Shown here: piece after piece, positions 25,831 to 38,480 of the stretch
Layout: the number at the start of each line of letters is the position of its first letter
Numbering within the stretch: the first letter of the stretch is position 1
NCBI RefSeq assembly: GCF_018139145.2
Contig: NC_059479.1
Coordinates: 5,084,001-5,148,000, forward strand
DNA length: 64,000 nucleotides
Direction: 5' to 3'
Origin: Gymnogyps californianus
Lineage: Eukaryota; Chordata; Aves; Accipitriformes; Cathartidae
Notes under the pieces: generated by a model
The model's database searches: none
The model's input: only the letters and a program-made list of their open reading frames with translations
Told to the model about the DNA's origin: nothing
Position numbers and translations under genes: made by a program

Positions 25831-26812
25831 AAACTCTCCTTAAGGAATTATATTTTAGCCTTTATCAAATAAAGTGCTTAGAGGGGAGAGGGCTTCCCCG
25901 AATCTACTGGAGTAGGAGATTTCAGTGGTTAATGAGAGGATCAAGACTAAATGTCAAACTAAATAATATCATAAAATCTTTATTTCTGATGCTTGCCAAT
26001 TCAGAGTCACCGCTTTCATATACCCTGTTGCAAGTAACAGGTTCATTGGCCAAATTTGAACTTCCAGCAAGAGTAAAACCTCATTTAGCAATGTTCAGAC
26101 ACTAATCTGAAATCCCAGCATACCAAAAAAGCTTAGTGCAATACTTCATCGCAAAACAATTACACAAATGGTCTGAGGAAAGCCAAATTCCTAAATTCAC
26201 AGTTACTAACAGATTCTTATGGAAGCTATAAGGAATATTTTGAAAAGCTTGAGATATAAAAACATACAAATATATTAATGACCACAGAGATCTATCAATG
26301 CTCTGTGCCATGACATAAATTAAATTACTTAAATGATGGCTAACATGAGTTAACCTGTCTGCCTCGTTATGACTGTAACTTTTCCCTAAACTTTCCCTTA
26401 ATGGGGATCTGCACCTGATCACTGCTCAGGCAAAATACGGAAACTTACAATCATGTTAGGAATTGGACATATTTAGCTTAAGTACTTGTTTTCTTTCTTT
26501 GTTTCTAAAGCAACACAGTTCCTTGATATTTTTGGCTGTTTGTTAACTTCAGAAAATCAGTAATTTTTGGAGATTTGACCATCCTTCCAAACACTCAGGA
26601 TGAAATTTCTGTAATAGGGACCTGCTTGCCATCTTTTGATTTTCCATTTAAAAAAAAAGGCATCTAATCAAAACCCAGAAACAGTGTGATGTGACCTAGC
26701 TAAGCCAACACGCCACCCAAGTAGAAAACATGTAACTAGCAAAACTAAAAATTTCAGTTGTTCTGTGTCCACTGTGCTATGGGACACTGCCATAAAGGTA
26801 GCACATGCATGT

Positions 26813-26863
26813 CATACATACATATACGTATATATGTATGTGTGTGCGTATATATATATATGT
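26813..26863. repeat. TA/TG/CA microsatellite
   Basis: CATACATACATATACGTATA, then TATGTATGTGTGTGCG and (TA)n. A mixed alternating purine-pyrimidine tract. Confidence 0.9.
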
Positions 26864-27208
26864 TACCTTTAACCTAGCTAACCTGTCGTGAAGACAAAAG
26901 GTTTTAATTTTATGGGCCTGAAGAGACCTACGATAGTGGATTTAATGCTGAAATCTATGCCACAATGTCTTCATTGTATGTGTTACACAAGCTATCTAGA
27001 TAAAAGCCAGGTCAGGCATGCTCACGTGCTGATGTGCAGGTATATCCAGAAACCAAACAAGTGCCCTCCAAATGTTTTCACAAGTCTTGGGATCAAATGC
27101 AAAGAAACTCTAGTGAACCATTAGAAGTAAGGCTACAGTAATGAGAAATATTTTTTTGATGAGGTGAAGAGCTGACTCCCATCTAGAAGTACGAGGCCTC
27201 TCCATCAG

Positions 27209-27265
27209 TTAAATCTCAATGGGAATTCCAGGAGTTAAGTGGTGCTCAGCTCTCAGGCTATGGTC
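27209..27265. repeat. Possible ancient sauropsid interspersed repeat
   Basis: AATCTCAATGGGAATTCCAG followed by GTGGTGCTCAGCTCTCAGGC resembles a widespread reptile/bird motif (TTCAATGGGAGTT...GGTGCTCAGCACCT). It is a remembered resemblance only. Confidence 0.3.
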
Positions 27266-29922
27266 GACTTCACCAATAATGAGTGATTCCACATGGGTTT
27301 CTGCTGCCTGCTACCTCAACTGCAAAAATGGGCAAACATTTGAACATAAACAACCTTATCATTGTACACTACTGCATGCCTACAGCTACAACTCTATTTC
27401 TCAATAATTTTTCAGGCCTTCTCATTTACACTTCAGATTTCTTCTAACCAAAGGTACTACGTGGGACATTTTTAAGGATTAACCCTGGATAAGATGGCCT
27501 TTAGAAATAAACATTTTCAAGATGATCACTATGGGGGCAGACGATGAAGAAGAAAGGAAGGAAAAATGCAACTTTCAGATTACCTTTAAAAATGCGCAGG
27601 AAGTCCAAAAGGATAAAAAAGAGATATTAAAAAATGCTGGGTTTTTGCCCTCTCATGTTTCATCAAGGGATTCTAAATACCATCATGGGAGAAATCAATT
27701 TGCAGCAGCTGTGGACAGCCTTAAGGGCTTGAGCAGCTTAATTGGAGAAATGTTTTAAAAGTTAAAAGGCCAGAATCATGTCAAGTACATGAAGCAAAAA
27801 CTCACAGATGCTTCTAAATGTATTCATTATACAGTATTACAGAGGATAGCATCAATGTAAGAAAAAATGTTCAAAAAGGATCATTAAAAGCTAGTTTTAT
27901 TGATGAATTCTAATCAAATACCAAAAATATTAATATAAGCATGTGTATTATATTTTAATCTGTTCTAAAAAGTTGTATTAGTAATTTTTAAGAATTATCC
28001 TTTAATATGTATTTAATGTATAGAAGCTAGATTTCCAGGTACTTAGAAACATAATAGCCACTTAATTAAAGTCAGGATTGAAATTTAACAGTTCACTGGA
28101 ACTACTCATCTCCTAATTTAGTTTTCTGCTTTATGTTGAATTTAGTGTTCGTGCAGGGAGACAATCTAACTTTCATGAAAGTTGAAGCCCAAATGCATAG
28201 AATATGAATGGGCACAAAACCTCTAGCTTTTAACTTCAGAGCTAGAATGCTTATTTATCCTTTGGCTTAATTGCACACAGAAACAATGGTGCCTTTAAAA
28301 GCACCTGTTTGCTGAGTAGCTCAGACCTTCAGGATGAAAATAGCACAGGAGGAAAATAATGTCCAGATAAGAAGCAGCAATTCTACCGCTCACTATTGCC
28401 TCCCTTCATTAAACGTGTGCGTTTTACCTTTCCCACCATCATCCCTCAGCGGTGCTGCTTAGGAAGGAGACAACAACGTTCATTACAAGCCCATGACTCC
28501 CAAGAAGGAGAGGTTCTTCAGCTACTGCTCTCTCCAGTGAACTATGATCTGAAATGTGGATAAATTAATAATTCAAAGAAAATGCTACTGTTCTGGAACT
28601 ACTGTAAGCATACTAGAGGTAAAGGAGGTCATGAAAATCTTGATGTTTGGCGCCATTCTCCCACTGTAGCTCAAATCACGTCAATGTAACATTCCAGATT
28701 TGCAATGGAGGTAAGTAGCAGAAAAAAACCCCAAAAGATGCTTGTTTACTTTTTGGTAGCGTAAATTTACGGCATCATAGAAAAAACAACAGTTGTGCAA
28801 CAATGACATAGGTCAGTATATCTGCATCAATATTAGTAATATGCTTTCTGAATAAATACTCTGTTATTTATCACATGGAAAGGTATAACAGAGATTGTTC
28901 TAATGATGATTAGATTTATACAATATTTGTAGGCAGTTTGATTGAAAACATTATCAAGGACTTCAGTTCAAAGTGGTGTAAACTGTGATATCCTCATTGG
29001 TCTATTTACAGTTTCTCAATCTAGTGTCAAGCACTCTGGTATTACACAGGATTATTTTTTCAGTAATGATTCTAATACTGGCTCCTGTGCTATACTTCTG
29101 TGCGTTGAGTGATCCTTGAGGCACCCTTCTGCTGGAGTTACTCTGGAAGCCTGCAGCACTGCGGCTCCTTCCCCAACTCCAAACTGTGACACAGGAAAGC
29201 CACCCAAATCCTGTTACCTTCTGGGTCTTCTCCACATCTCCAAGATCTATTGTCATGTGCTTTTGTATAAAAATCAGCATATGATGTTGATACAAACCCA
29301 ACACAAAAGAACCAATCCCAGTCACTGGAATACAGAGATTGTACCTTTTTAACTAGTAAGGTCAATAAATGTTTTACCTAAGGCCATCTTCAATTCAGGA
29401 GCCCATTTCTACTCTGGAAATATATGTTTAATCAGGATTTAAGTATTTGCTTAAGTTCTGTTTTCCCATTGTAGCAAGCCATATTTAAGGTTGATCTCTT
29501 TTATCATCTCCCAATCCATCTGCTTGCCAACTTATCTAGTCTCTATCAAAGGCCAGTAATCAAAAGCCTTCGTTGTTCTTTTATGTTGTACAACAAATAG
29601 CTCTGAAGCTATCTGTTATAAAAATTATGAACAGTAGTGAAGCTATGACATACAAGTCCTCTACAATAAGAAACTAGAGTTAAAAGATGAATTTGTGTTC
29701 TAATTGAACTAATTATGGGGAAAGGAGATTGCAGGAAGCCCAAAACATTGACCTAAATCTCTGTGGAATGCCTTCTGGTAAAGAGAGTCCTCACCTCATG
29801 TCAGTAATTATTTCGGAGAACACAGAGCTGAATGTTAGGTAAATATCCAAGTGTCTGCTTGTTTAAAGAAATAGCCAATTAACAATTAAAAAAAAAGTCC
29901 TGTTGTGTAGAGCTTCCTGAAG

Positions 29923-30114
29923 TCCCAGCTTCTTGCACACCTGCTTGCTGGCAGAGCATGGGAAATGGAAAATCCTGAACTTAGGATATGCGCTACTTAG
30001 CAACAACTAAAACATCAGAGTGTTATCAACAGTATTCTCACACTAAATCCAAAACACAGCACTGTACCAGCTACTAAGAAGAGAATTAACTCTATCCCAG
30101 CCAAAACCAGGACA
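29923..30114 (-). mobile_element. 5' (U3) fragment of an ERVL-like LTR
   Basis: It matches the U3 end of the 15090-15713 LTR almost base for base over about 190 bp (TGCACACCTGCTTGCTGGCA, CTACTTAGCAACAACTAAAA, TACCAGCTACTAAGAAGAGA). It ends at the same terminus (CCAGGACA). The rest of the LTR is missing: the match stops abruptly at 29923. A TGTTGTG at 29901 could be the relic of the other terminus, meaning an internal deletion; that is only a suggestion. The nearly clean match suggests a fairly young copy. Confidence 0.88.
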
Positions 30115-30659
30115 GGTGGGAATCAGGTGGTGCAGAGCAGCACCACTCCATTATTTTAGAACAGCCGAGGATATCACTTTAAATCCTTATCAATAAATAT
30201 ATAGGCTACATACAATGGACCTGAGCCTCTACTGTGCTACTCCAAGTTTCTGTCCTTGAAATTTCTTCTAAGTAATTATTTTAACAGTGATATGACTAAA
30301 GTATCTCAATTATAGCAATGAAACCAATCAGTATTTCCATGCTGTATGTGTACAGTACATACTGATACAGTCTCTCCATAGCTAGTTCCAGTACAAGTCT
30401 GAAAGCTGTTCAGAAATTCTCCTTGCTGAGGTGCTACAAAATATATGTAACCTCAGAGCTACAAGGTGCATTTGCTTTTTTGTCTTCTGTTCATAAAATC
30501 AGAAAAAAACACCCTCTGCCTTTTGCTTAAAAGATATAACTGGAAACAAATAGTTATGTTTGCAATGCCCATCTTTCTGTATTCAGACTATTAATTGGAG
30601 TGCACACTCTTGTCTATTCAGCCTTGACTAAGTTTGTACTCTATCGTTTCCTTAGGCAG

Positions 30660-30860
30660 TAAGTCCTTTGTATAATTTGCTGGGGGCAGTCCCAAATTTG
30701 CAGTCTCTGCTGCTGCAGTCATTTGCAGGTGCTGCCTGATTTCCACCGAAGAAGAGAGTAGCTGTGCTGCACGCACCCTGGACAGTCTGCCTTCTCACTC
30801 CCAACACGGACAACTTTCTTCTGTGGACTGGGGCAGCAGCAGCTAGCAGGAAACGTGGGC
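30660..30860. other. GC- and CAG-rich patch of unknown origin
   Basis: Two GGCAGCAGCAGC clusters and CTGCTGCTGCAG stand out from the AT-rich intron. No frame with splice sites was found. It may be an old LTR fragment or a regulatory patch. Confidence 0.4.
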
Positions 30861-31228
30861 AGCAGCAGCACTTCCAGAACTGATCGTTTTAACTTACTGG
30901 TTGCTATTTTATTTATGTACCTTCAAATTTGTTTTATCGTTTTCATTTTCTACTTATAATACACACAGGAGGAAAATGAGTCAATAAAGTCATATCAAAA
31001 TAACCTTTCAGGCTTTTCGTAGGTAGATGGGATATTCTGATATGGGAGTCCATTATTTTTCCATTTAGGCATTACAATATCCTTTAACTTACTCCCATTT
31101 TCCCTGCCTAATTTGCCATCTCTTAGATGCCAAGAACATGTAGAAATCTCTGAGGGGCGTTTCTCTCATCAGCAGAAAAGGAACATTGGAATAATGACTT
31201 TCCGGCATTGGTGGCAACCATTGTATTC

Positions 31229-31300
31229 TCAGAAGCATAAAATCAGAAATGGAAAAACTCCTAATAGGTCACCTAATCTATCTTTCTGCACAAACTGAGT
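31229..31300 (-). mobile_element. Possible degraded CR1 tail
   Basis: The plus-strand AGAAGCATAAAATCAGAAAT, GGAAAAACTC and AGGTCACCTAATCTATCTTT resembles the reverse complement of a CR1 3' end (ATAGAATCATAGAATGG..., GGTCATCTAGTCCAA). It is strongly diverged, so this is a weak call. Confidence 0.35.
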
Positions 31301-34300
31301 TCTGCATACTTGAAATATCCTTAATTTCGTTAAAAAGTTGCCTGCTTGGGATTCCATATGCAGATTTCTTTCCAGTAATACAGTCATACGCTCTTCCCCA
31401 TGTCCCCTTTCAATCTCCAGGAGTTGAAATTCAGAATATATAAGGAATAAAAGACAAAAAGCCCAGAGAGTTGTTACATTAAAACCACCAACTTAGCCTG
31501 ACATAACCCAGAGTTTTGGGCTCTGTATTAACAGGAAAAAATATTAGACTGGCATAACATTTCTGTGGCAATAATTACTTTCTAAATGTACTGGAATAAA
31601 ATTAATCTTGATGAAATTCCATCTGATGCCAATGCAGTGACTACTGCCTTTCTAATACACCTCTCTAATTCTCATATCAGGAGGATAAGGTCTTGAAATT
31701 CCTGAATAATGAACTTTCTTACACAGTTAGATGACTACCAATATCTAAAGATACACTTTAGCAGTTCCTCTCAGAAAAAAATAATGATCTGTTTGCAAAA
31801 GCTAATAGGTCTCTATTTGCTCTCTGCTTAGTTCTGCAACTTTTCAGTTACACTACTACCTTATTTGTGCTACTGTCTTAAGTAGGAACTTAAAATACTA
31901 AATGGCCTCTGAACTGGACATCTGTTTAATCAAGCTACGCTATTCAACCAGTTTCACCAGCAGAAGTTGTGACAGAATATCTACCCACATCCATATGGTG
32001 TTAGCAAACATCTCTAGACCACGGATCACCAAAAGGTGTTAATATTGTCAAGAGTTTTAGGCAACAGTCTCATGCTACCAGTGGAATAGCTCCTATATTT
32101 TAATGTGCCTTGAGGATGAAAGAATGACCTGAGGGTGAAGGAACTAAAAGGCTTATCTTTCACTCAATAGCTGTTCCGTGGATCTGGAGAAAACAGACAC
32201 CTCACATGTTCAGCTGAGTAGCAAACAGTCACAGATGGATGAGAAGCTGACCTTCTAAAGCATCATTCAGCAGAACTGAATTAGCACAAAGGTATAAATA
32301 ACCAGCTATTAGTATTGCAGCAGAAGCAGCGATTCTGTCATACTGCAAGGCAAGACAATCAGATTTTATTATTTGTATATAATCACAGTTGCTATGGGGT
32401 CGACAGGAGTGAAGAGAGACACATAAATTATAACCTTTTTGCAAAGTAAAATCAAAGTAGTTTTGTGGAAGCGTTTAAAGCAATAAGAGCTCTTCCCAAA
32501 TGGGGCTTCTTGCATTCGTTTTGACAGCAAGGGAATTTTTTTTCCAGATCGCATAAAAGCAAAAGAGAAAAAGTTTCTGTCATAGCTTAAGCCAGTAGTT
32601 TTCTCCTAGAAATGTGTTTACAGTTTTAGTCTCAACAGGGAGGCATGTTTTGCATGTAAATAGCAGGTGGTTATGGAGAGTTACTTTGACAGCTAATGTC
32701 TTGAGCTGCCTTGACATCTGTGGTCTAATAGAGTGGCTCTGTAGTAAGTGAAGATTCTGATGAAAGGCAACCAAATTAAGTGGAGTTTTTCATCTCAGTT
32801 TCTAGCCGGCTATACTGTGACCATTCAAGGGGGAATGAAGAAATGATTAAAAAGAGATTGCACTCTGGCTCCAGTGGCAACTGACATAAATGAACTTGAA
32901 AAGACAAATAAGACAACACTAATTTTTAAGCCACAGTGGTTCTTCTCAGTCAGCATCACTGGAAATTGCATTGCTGAAAGCAGAGGTGGCCTGACTCTTG
33001 CCCAGAAAACAAGCAACATCATGCTGTGGTAGAGGGGGAATGTCAAATACACCCCAAAGAGAGGTAATTAAAGTCTTTGTCTTATTTATTCTTCTGTATA
33101 CAGAATTAATAGCTACAGTGTTCATAATGTCTCCTGGCTCCTGTGCTTGGGCTTAATTCACATCTTCTTTCTGTTTCCTAAATTATAATCTGAAAATTAC
33201 ATTGCTGATCTCAGGAAGGTACATGATTCTCAACAGTAATGTGTCTGTGCCAGAGAACTGAGAAGGCCATAATTTTTCCACGCTGCAGTCGTGGACTTTT
33301 CCTTTCCAGATGACGGACCTCCCTGTGCATCTTCTCTTAGAAAAACCTGTGACTTAGGAATCCTACAAAGATGCTTGGGCAGAAGTATAGTATGCTCATC
33401 AGTTAAATGTATTCAAGAAGTGTTAGAAGACTCCCTAATCTATAAGGCTCTATAAAACTACATAGAATTTACAACTAACTCATCCATAAAGTCATTTACT
33501 TATGTTTGTCTCGTATGCAGATTAGGACAAGGGGTTTTCAGGCATTTCAATGATTCACAGTTCGGCTACCAACCCATTCCAGTCCTTCTGACTGGATCTT
33601 TGCATTTAACTGTGTGGCTTTATTGTAAAAACAAATCTTACTCTTCAACAGCACTTGGGGTAGGTTTGCTGCTAGAGCTGCTCAAGACACATTTTGAGCA
33701 CAAAATACTCCTGAAAAAAGTATAGCTTTTTGGCAAACATGGATTTTTTTTTCCCTCTCACGAAAAGGTATTACCAAGATACTGCTGCTACCTGATTTTA
33801 TGGCAATGTTTCAAAACAGAAAACCAGATGTTTAAGTATTAAATTTTTTCCTCAGAATTTTAGGTATTCTGGACATTACATCCCATACAACTGTGAAATG
33901 AAAGGGAGTTCATGGAGCAGCTGCTGTGTTGCAGCACATTGCTCACATTTCCAGGGAACCCTCTCTCCAGATAGCTTGTGAAAGTCCAAAGTGCAAATGT
34001 GACTGTCTCCTCATAGATTTGCACATTTCCATGCCACCAGACCCTGCAGTGGTGTGAAATATTCTTTGCAAGAGAAAGAACAGTGTCACTGCTAATCTGT
34101 TTTCTCTGAAAAACATCCCAGTTGAATGGGATCAACAGTGAAAGCTGCATTTGAGACATGTAAGATACAACATCAGTCTGCCAAGCTATACACAGAATGA
34201 CAGTCCTAAATATTCCTTAATTATTCTGATTCTATTTGCCTTCATATTGGTTGTTGGCAAGTGCACTCTATTTTGCCCTATAGTTCTGCTTCAGAGAAAA

Positions 34301-36578
34301 ACTGTGTTTGTCCTGCCTCCACTGTCTGTCAGAAGGATGCCACCATAAACTTGGTGGTCTTACAGGGATCTGTCTTGACAGGTAATCTATTACATGATGC
34401 ACACTGAGCCTATGTCTGCCTCTTGCCCCGAAACACAGGTAGAACTAGAAACCAGAAAAACATCGTGCTGGCTCCTTCTTTTTTTTCACTGTATATATCT
34501 GTCTGCATCAGTTCTGTTATGTCCAGGAGCATTAAGAAGCTATGTACATGTAAGGCTTAGGATCTGTCGGGGAAAGGGAAAGACACTCTGATTAGATCAG
34601 ACTCGGCAGAAAATTAAAATACTGAAGCTCCATAACCAAATCCTGAAAATCAAATATTGACAAGAAGATAGTCCATAATAATCTCTTAAGTGTTTCTGCT
34701 CTGCCAATTATATGCTAAAAATACTAAGAGCCCACATTTCACTCGAGGTAAAATTACCATGCAAGTGACATTTCCTCCTTTTGCATCTCATGACAAGACT
34801 TTGACTTAGAAGTCACAAACGATCATAAGAGTTTGCTAAATCCTTGCCATTTCCTTTTTACTCTGCAGCCTTGACATAACATCGTTAGAAATGATACAAC
34901 TATAAAACCATTGCTCAGCAAAACTAGGTAACCATGTATCTTCCAAAGAGCAAGAATATTCGAATGCAGGGAAACAAACGTGCTTGAAAACATACTCTAA
35001 CAAGTTTCTATTCTGCTGAGAAATATAGAGATGGCAGGAAAGCTGCATTTGGGAATGCATACAAAGATGATGCAGCCCACATGGTTACACAGAAAGCATT
35101 TCTAGGGCCTGATTTCAGTATTGCAATGCACTTCCTCCAAAGATAGCTCTTGCATTGATTCAGATCCTACTATGCACTAACACTATCGCTTTCCATGGAC
35201 TCTATCGCCCTTCTCATAAATCTGGTAATTGTAAATGTCCTATTCAAATTCCTTCTCCAGAAAATTATATAAACCCATCTGTAATGATAGATTCCAGATC
35301 CCATTCTTCCTGAACTGAAATAAACTTGAACACTCCCAAGACAACACATCTCTCTTCATTTTGTAGGAGCAGATGGCCTTCACTTTGGCTTTTTTTTTTT
35401 CTTGTTCTCATCAGATCTAAAAAATCTAATCCTTAACAGATCACTGTGATAATACTTTCGTATGCTTTGGTCAAAAACTCGGCTGTAATCTTACATAATT
35501 CCTCATGTAATGAATGGTATAGGATGCATATACATTCATGTCTTTCCAAGTCATAGTGCAAGTTATATTTTAACAGCAAAACTAGAATGTCAGTAGCAGA
35601 AAGCTGCCAACTTTTTCTCACTCTTTCAAAAACAAAACAAACAAAAAAAAAGCTAGGGGAAAAAACTTCTACAGGGTACACTGAACTTACACCTCAAATC
35701 AAAACTAAAATATTCTGATTTATTGTAAATATTATGATTACTCAGAAATACAGACCATACTGACCAGTATCATGCCAAAAGTCTATCACAGTCACCTGAA
35801 GTCATTTTAATATTAAAAAACACTAATTGCTGTAGGATACAACGTTCACTGAGAATCTGTAACTTATTGGATTCTTACCATTTTAAATGAAATTTCTCAT
35901 GAATGATGAAACAAAAAGTGTAATAGCAGAGCTACCAAAAGAATTCTTTGAGATTATAATAACTTAAGGAAAAATACATGTATGTCAGGTGTGTAATATA
36001 CATCTGAATGCACAGGTGTGACTTATTTATTTCAGGTTAGCCATCTCTCTCTTAATGCAAGTTATCTGTTTAATGAAGGAACAAAGAACAGTATCAGACA
36101 GTAGGAAATAAAACAGAAAATACTTACTACATAAGGAATTAACAGCTGTTGGTAATAACTTATTGTGTCTAATCCAGAGTAATTCCTTTGTTAAACTATA
36201 CTTCCACTTTATTAACCACTGTTTGTCTGTCTTTGTGCCAAACATGCTCAACAAAAACAAATAAAACCAAAAAGTGAATGTTGCAAAGAGCAACGTAAAA
36301 TACTGAATGAACTTGTCAATACAAGCATATCATTTCTGCAGGGCAAATCAAGACCCAGGTGGTACCAACTCTTCTTTGACATGGACAATAATGTTCAAAA
36401 AAAGCAATGATGTGCTTATGTTAAAATCATTTTAGAATTCTGTTTATTCTTAAAAATGGTGTGGAAAAGATAGGATATTGAAAAAGTATAAGGATTTCTT
36501 CTTCTAGACTACAACTGCAACTATTTCTCAGTATAACACTGATTTAAAATCATTGCCATCTAGCAGCAAATCACTTAC

Positions 36579-36628
36579 CTGGGAAAGCGAGTAGACTGAA
36601 TTCAGTCTAGCTCTGAGGGAATAAAAAT
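36579..36628 (-). CDS. Short internal coding exon (50 nt) of the same unidentified gene
   Basis: The donor is consensus (CCCAG then GTAAGTGATT). The acceptor TGATTTTTTCCGATACAG has a pyrimidine run and an upstream branch-like CTGAT. The exon starts with AT, which completes a GAT (Asp) codon with the G ending exon 40838-40971. It then reads FYSLRARLNSVYSLSQ and ends in phase 0. The joined peptide runs ...MATAKQRDFYSLRARLNSVY.... The frame stays open upstream of the chosen acceptor, so a longer exon using a weaker GAG acceptor near 36668 is also possible and keeps the same phase. The exon is short, so length alone gives little support. The case rests on the donor, the acceptor and phase agreement with both neighbours. 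Confidence 0.6.
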
Positions 36629-37597
36629 CTGTATCGGAAAAAATCAGTTCAAACCCACGCTGGACATCTCGTTAGATAGGCTGAGGATTAATGAGGCTAG
36701 AAACTAACAGCACTTTGTTCCTAGAAATGGTCACTGTCTGATTACAGGTCAGATACATTGACAAAACAGTATATAAAAATTATATAGGTATTATCCTTGA
36801 CGTTTCTGTTTCCTGCAGAGGACTTCTGTGCTCAAGTGTAGCAGTCAATAATATTCACATGCAGCTAAAATTAGTCTTAAAGAGGGGTGACAGATTTTAT
36901 CCTTCATCACTTTTAAGTTTGTTAAGATTAATGAAGCACATTTCCAAACCTGATGATGTATTTACTCTTTACATTAATGTGCCACGTTACTAATAAAGAC
37001 TGCATATATTTATTGCTATTACTATACACTCTTTTTATAAAACCAAAAAATAATCCTTGACTGAAATAGTTGGTTAACTTAAGGTGTTAACCAACCTTTG
37101 AAGTTTTCGCAACTTAGACCTCTGGGGTTTTTTGTTTGTTTGTTTTTTTAACAAAGGGTCATCAGAATATAAGGTAGTTTTAATCACCTCAATGTCATCA
37201 CTTAATTAATGCTGAATTAAAATGTAGCATCTATTGCCTATCACCCACGTGTGGTATGCGTTCATCATACAGAGTGTACAAGATGAAGAATTTAGTATAT
37301 GCAATTTTTTTCTGCAGCGCATCCTAGGTATTGCTATTCTCTCTCTTGCCAACAGCCAAAATGAAACACTGAACAGAAGACAGGAACGAGTAACTGAACT
37401 GAGGCCAGCCTTCAGGTTTTCACTTCGCATACTTTGCTCTTTCTTGATGTTCCTTATGAAATTAATCTATCTCGCTATCACATCATGTTTAATTAGTATT
37501 GACAATGATTCTCTGAAGTCCATTTTAAAATCAGAAGTTTCTAGGATGTATCTCCACATTTTGACTATGTGATCTATATTCCTTTTCCTTTACTCTC

Positions 37598-37727
37598 TGT
37601 CATGGTTGAACCCCAGCCAGCAACTAAGCACCACACAGCCGCTCGCTCACTCCTCCCCGCTCCCAGTGGGATGGGGAGGAGAATCGGGGGGAAAAAAGCA
37701 AAACTCGTGATGCAGCAATTGCTCCAT
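37598..37727 (-). mobile_element. ERVL-like LTR, internally deleted
   Basis: The plus strand starts TGTCATGGTTGAACCCCAGC and continues through CAACTAAGCACCACACAGCC and GGAGAATCGGGG to AAACTCGTG. The sequence then jumps to ATGCAGCAATTGCTC, which matches the far part of the 15.1-kb LTR (GTGATGCACAATGCAATTGCTC). The region between the two GTG motifs is missing. The first part is the U5 terminus of the family. The U3 end is absent. Confidence 0.85.
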
Positions 37728-38269
37728 GTGGACTTTGTGACAGTGAAAGAATGTTGTTAACAACATCTGAATGAAGCTGTTCCCCCACGAGGCCTGCAGA
37801 AAGGAGGCCTTTAGCTGTGCTGGTAGTAACCTTCTGTACAGATTGAAACAGGATCCCTTTTATTCTTTTATTATTACATGTGAGTGCAGCAATCACATAG
37901 TAGGACCTTCAGTCCCAACTGGGGGCTTCTACTACTCCGAGACAGATAAAATATGTGATTAGTAATACACACTAGAGCTACGTCAGTACTTCATAAGAAA
38001 ATGGAAAATACACTCCTGGACAATAAGGACGTACTTCACAATAATTCTACTTAGCATTCAGTTTTTCTTCTCACTTATAAACAACAGCAACAGGACAAAA
38101 GATGCCAATTTTGATTGTAAAGCAGCTTAATAATTTTATAAAGGGAGCTGTACTCCTGCTGTACATCACAGCATAATGAATTCCTTTTGAAATGGGAGAA
38201 GGAAAGAATAATCCCAGAAGCTCTAACAGATAAGATGAAATGCCATCCTAATGCAATCTGCATCTTGTT

Positions 38270-38480
38270 CCCGCCATAATAAGTAGCTATTTTTGTTTAG
38301 CAAATTGAACGCTGCATTGTTCCCAATAACCGGAATAAGTGTGGACGGGGAAGAATCTGCTTACATGGGAATAATTTTTATGTAATTATTAATGAAGTTG
38401 TTTATTGTTCACATTGTCTGTGCAGCCTATAAATGCCTATATTGAACATTCAGCAGAACTTAGACAAACCATTAGTCTAA
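38270..38480. promoter_or_regulatory. Candidate conserved non-coding element
   Basis: The stretch contains GCTATTTTTGTTTAGCAAAT, GCATTGTTCCCAATAACC, TGTAATTATTAATGAAG, GTTTATTGTTCAC and ACCATTAGTCTAATTTG. These words resemble SOX (ATTGTT), forkhead (TGTTTA) and homeodomain (TAATTA) sites. It is not a recognised repeat and has no coding frame. Function is inferred from motif density only. Confidence 0.38.

Larger units (their letters stand above)
17508..36578 (-). other. Intron, about 19 kb
   Basis: It contains a T31 tract (18075-18105), an LTR (22722-23139), a CR1 tail (23591-23670), a 33-bp duplication (25107-25170), a conserved non-coding element candidate (25550-25830), a TA/TG microsatellite (26813-26863), an LTR fragment (29923-30114) and a GC/CAG-rich patch (30660-30860). 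Open frames inside it lack paired splice support. Confidence 0.5.

Noticed and set aside
37318..37389. Plus-strand exon candidate with strong acceptor TTTTTTTCTGCAG
   Set aside because: It is a single isolated plus-strand candidate with a modest GTAACT donor and no partner exons on that strand.
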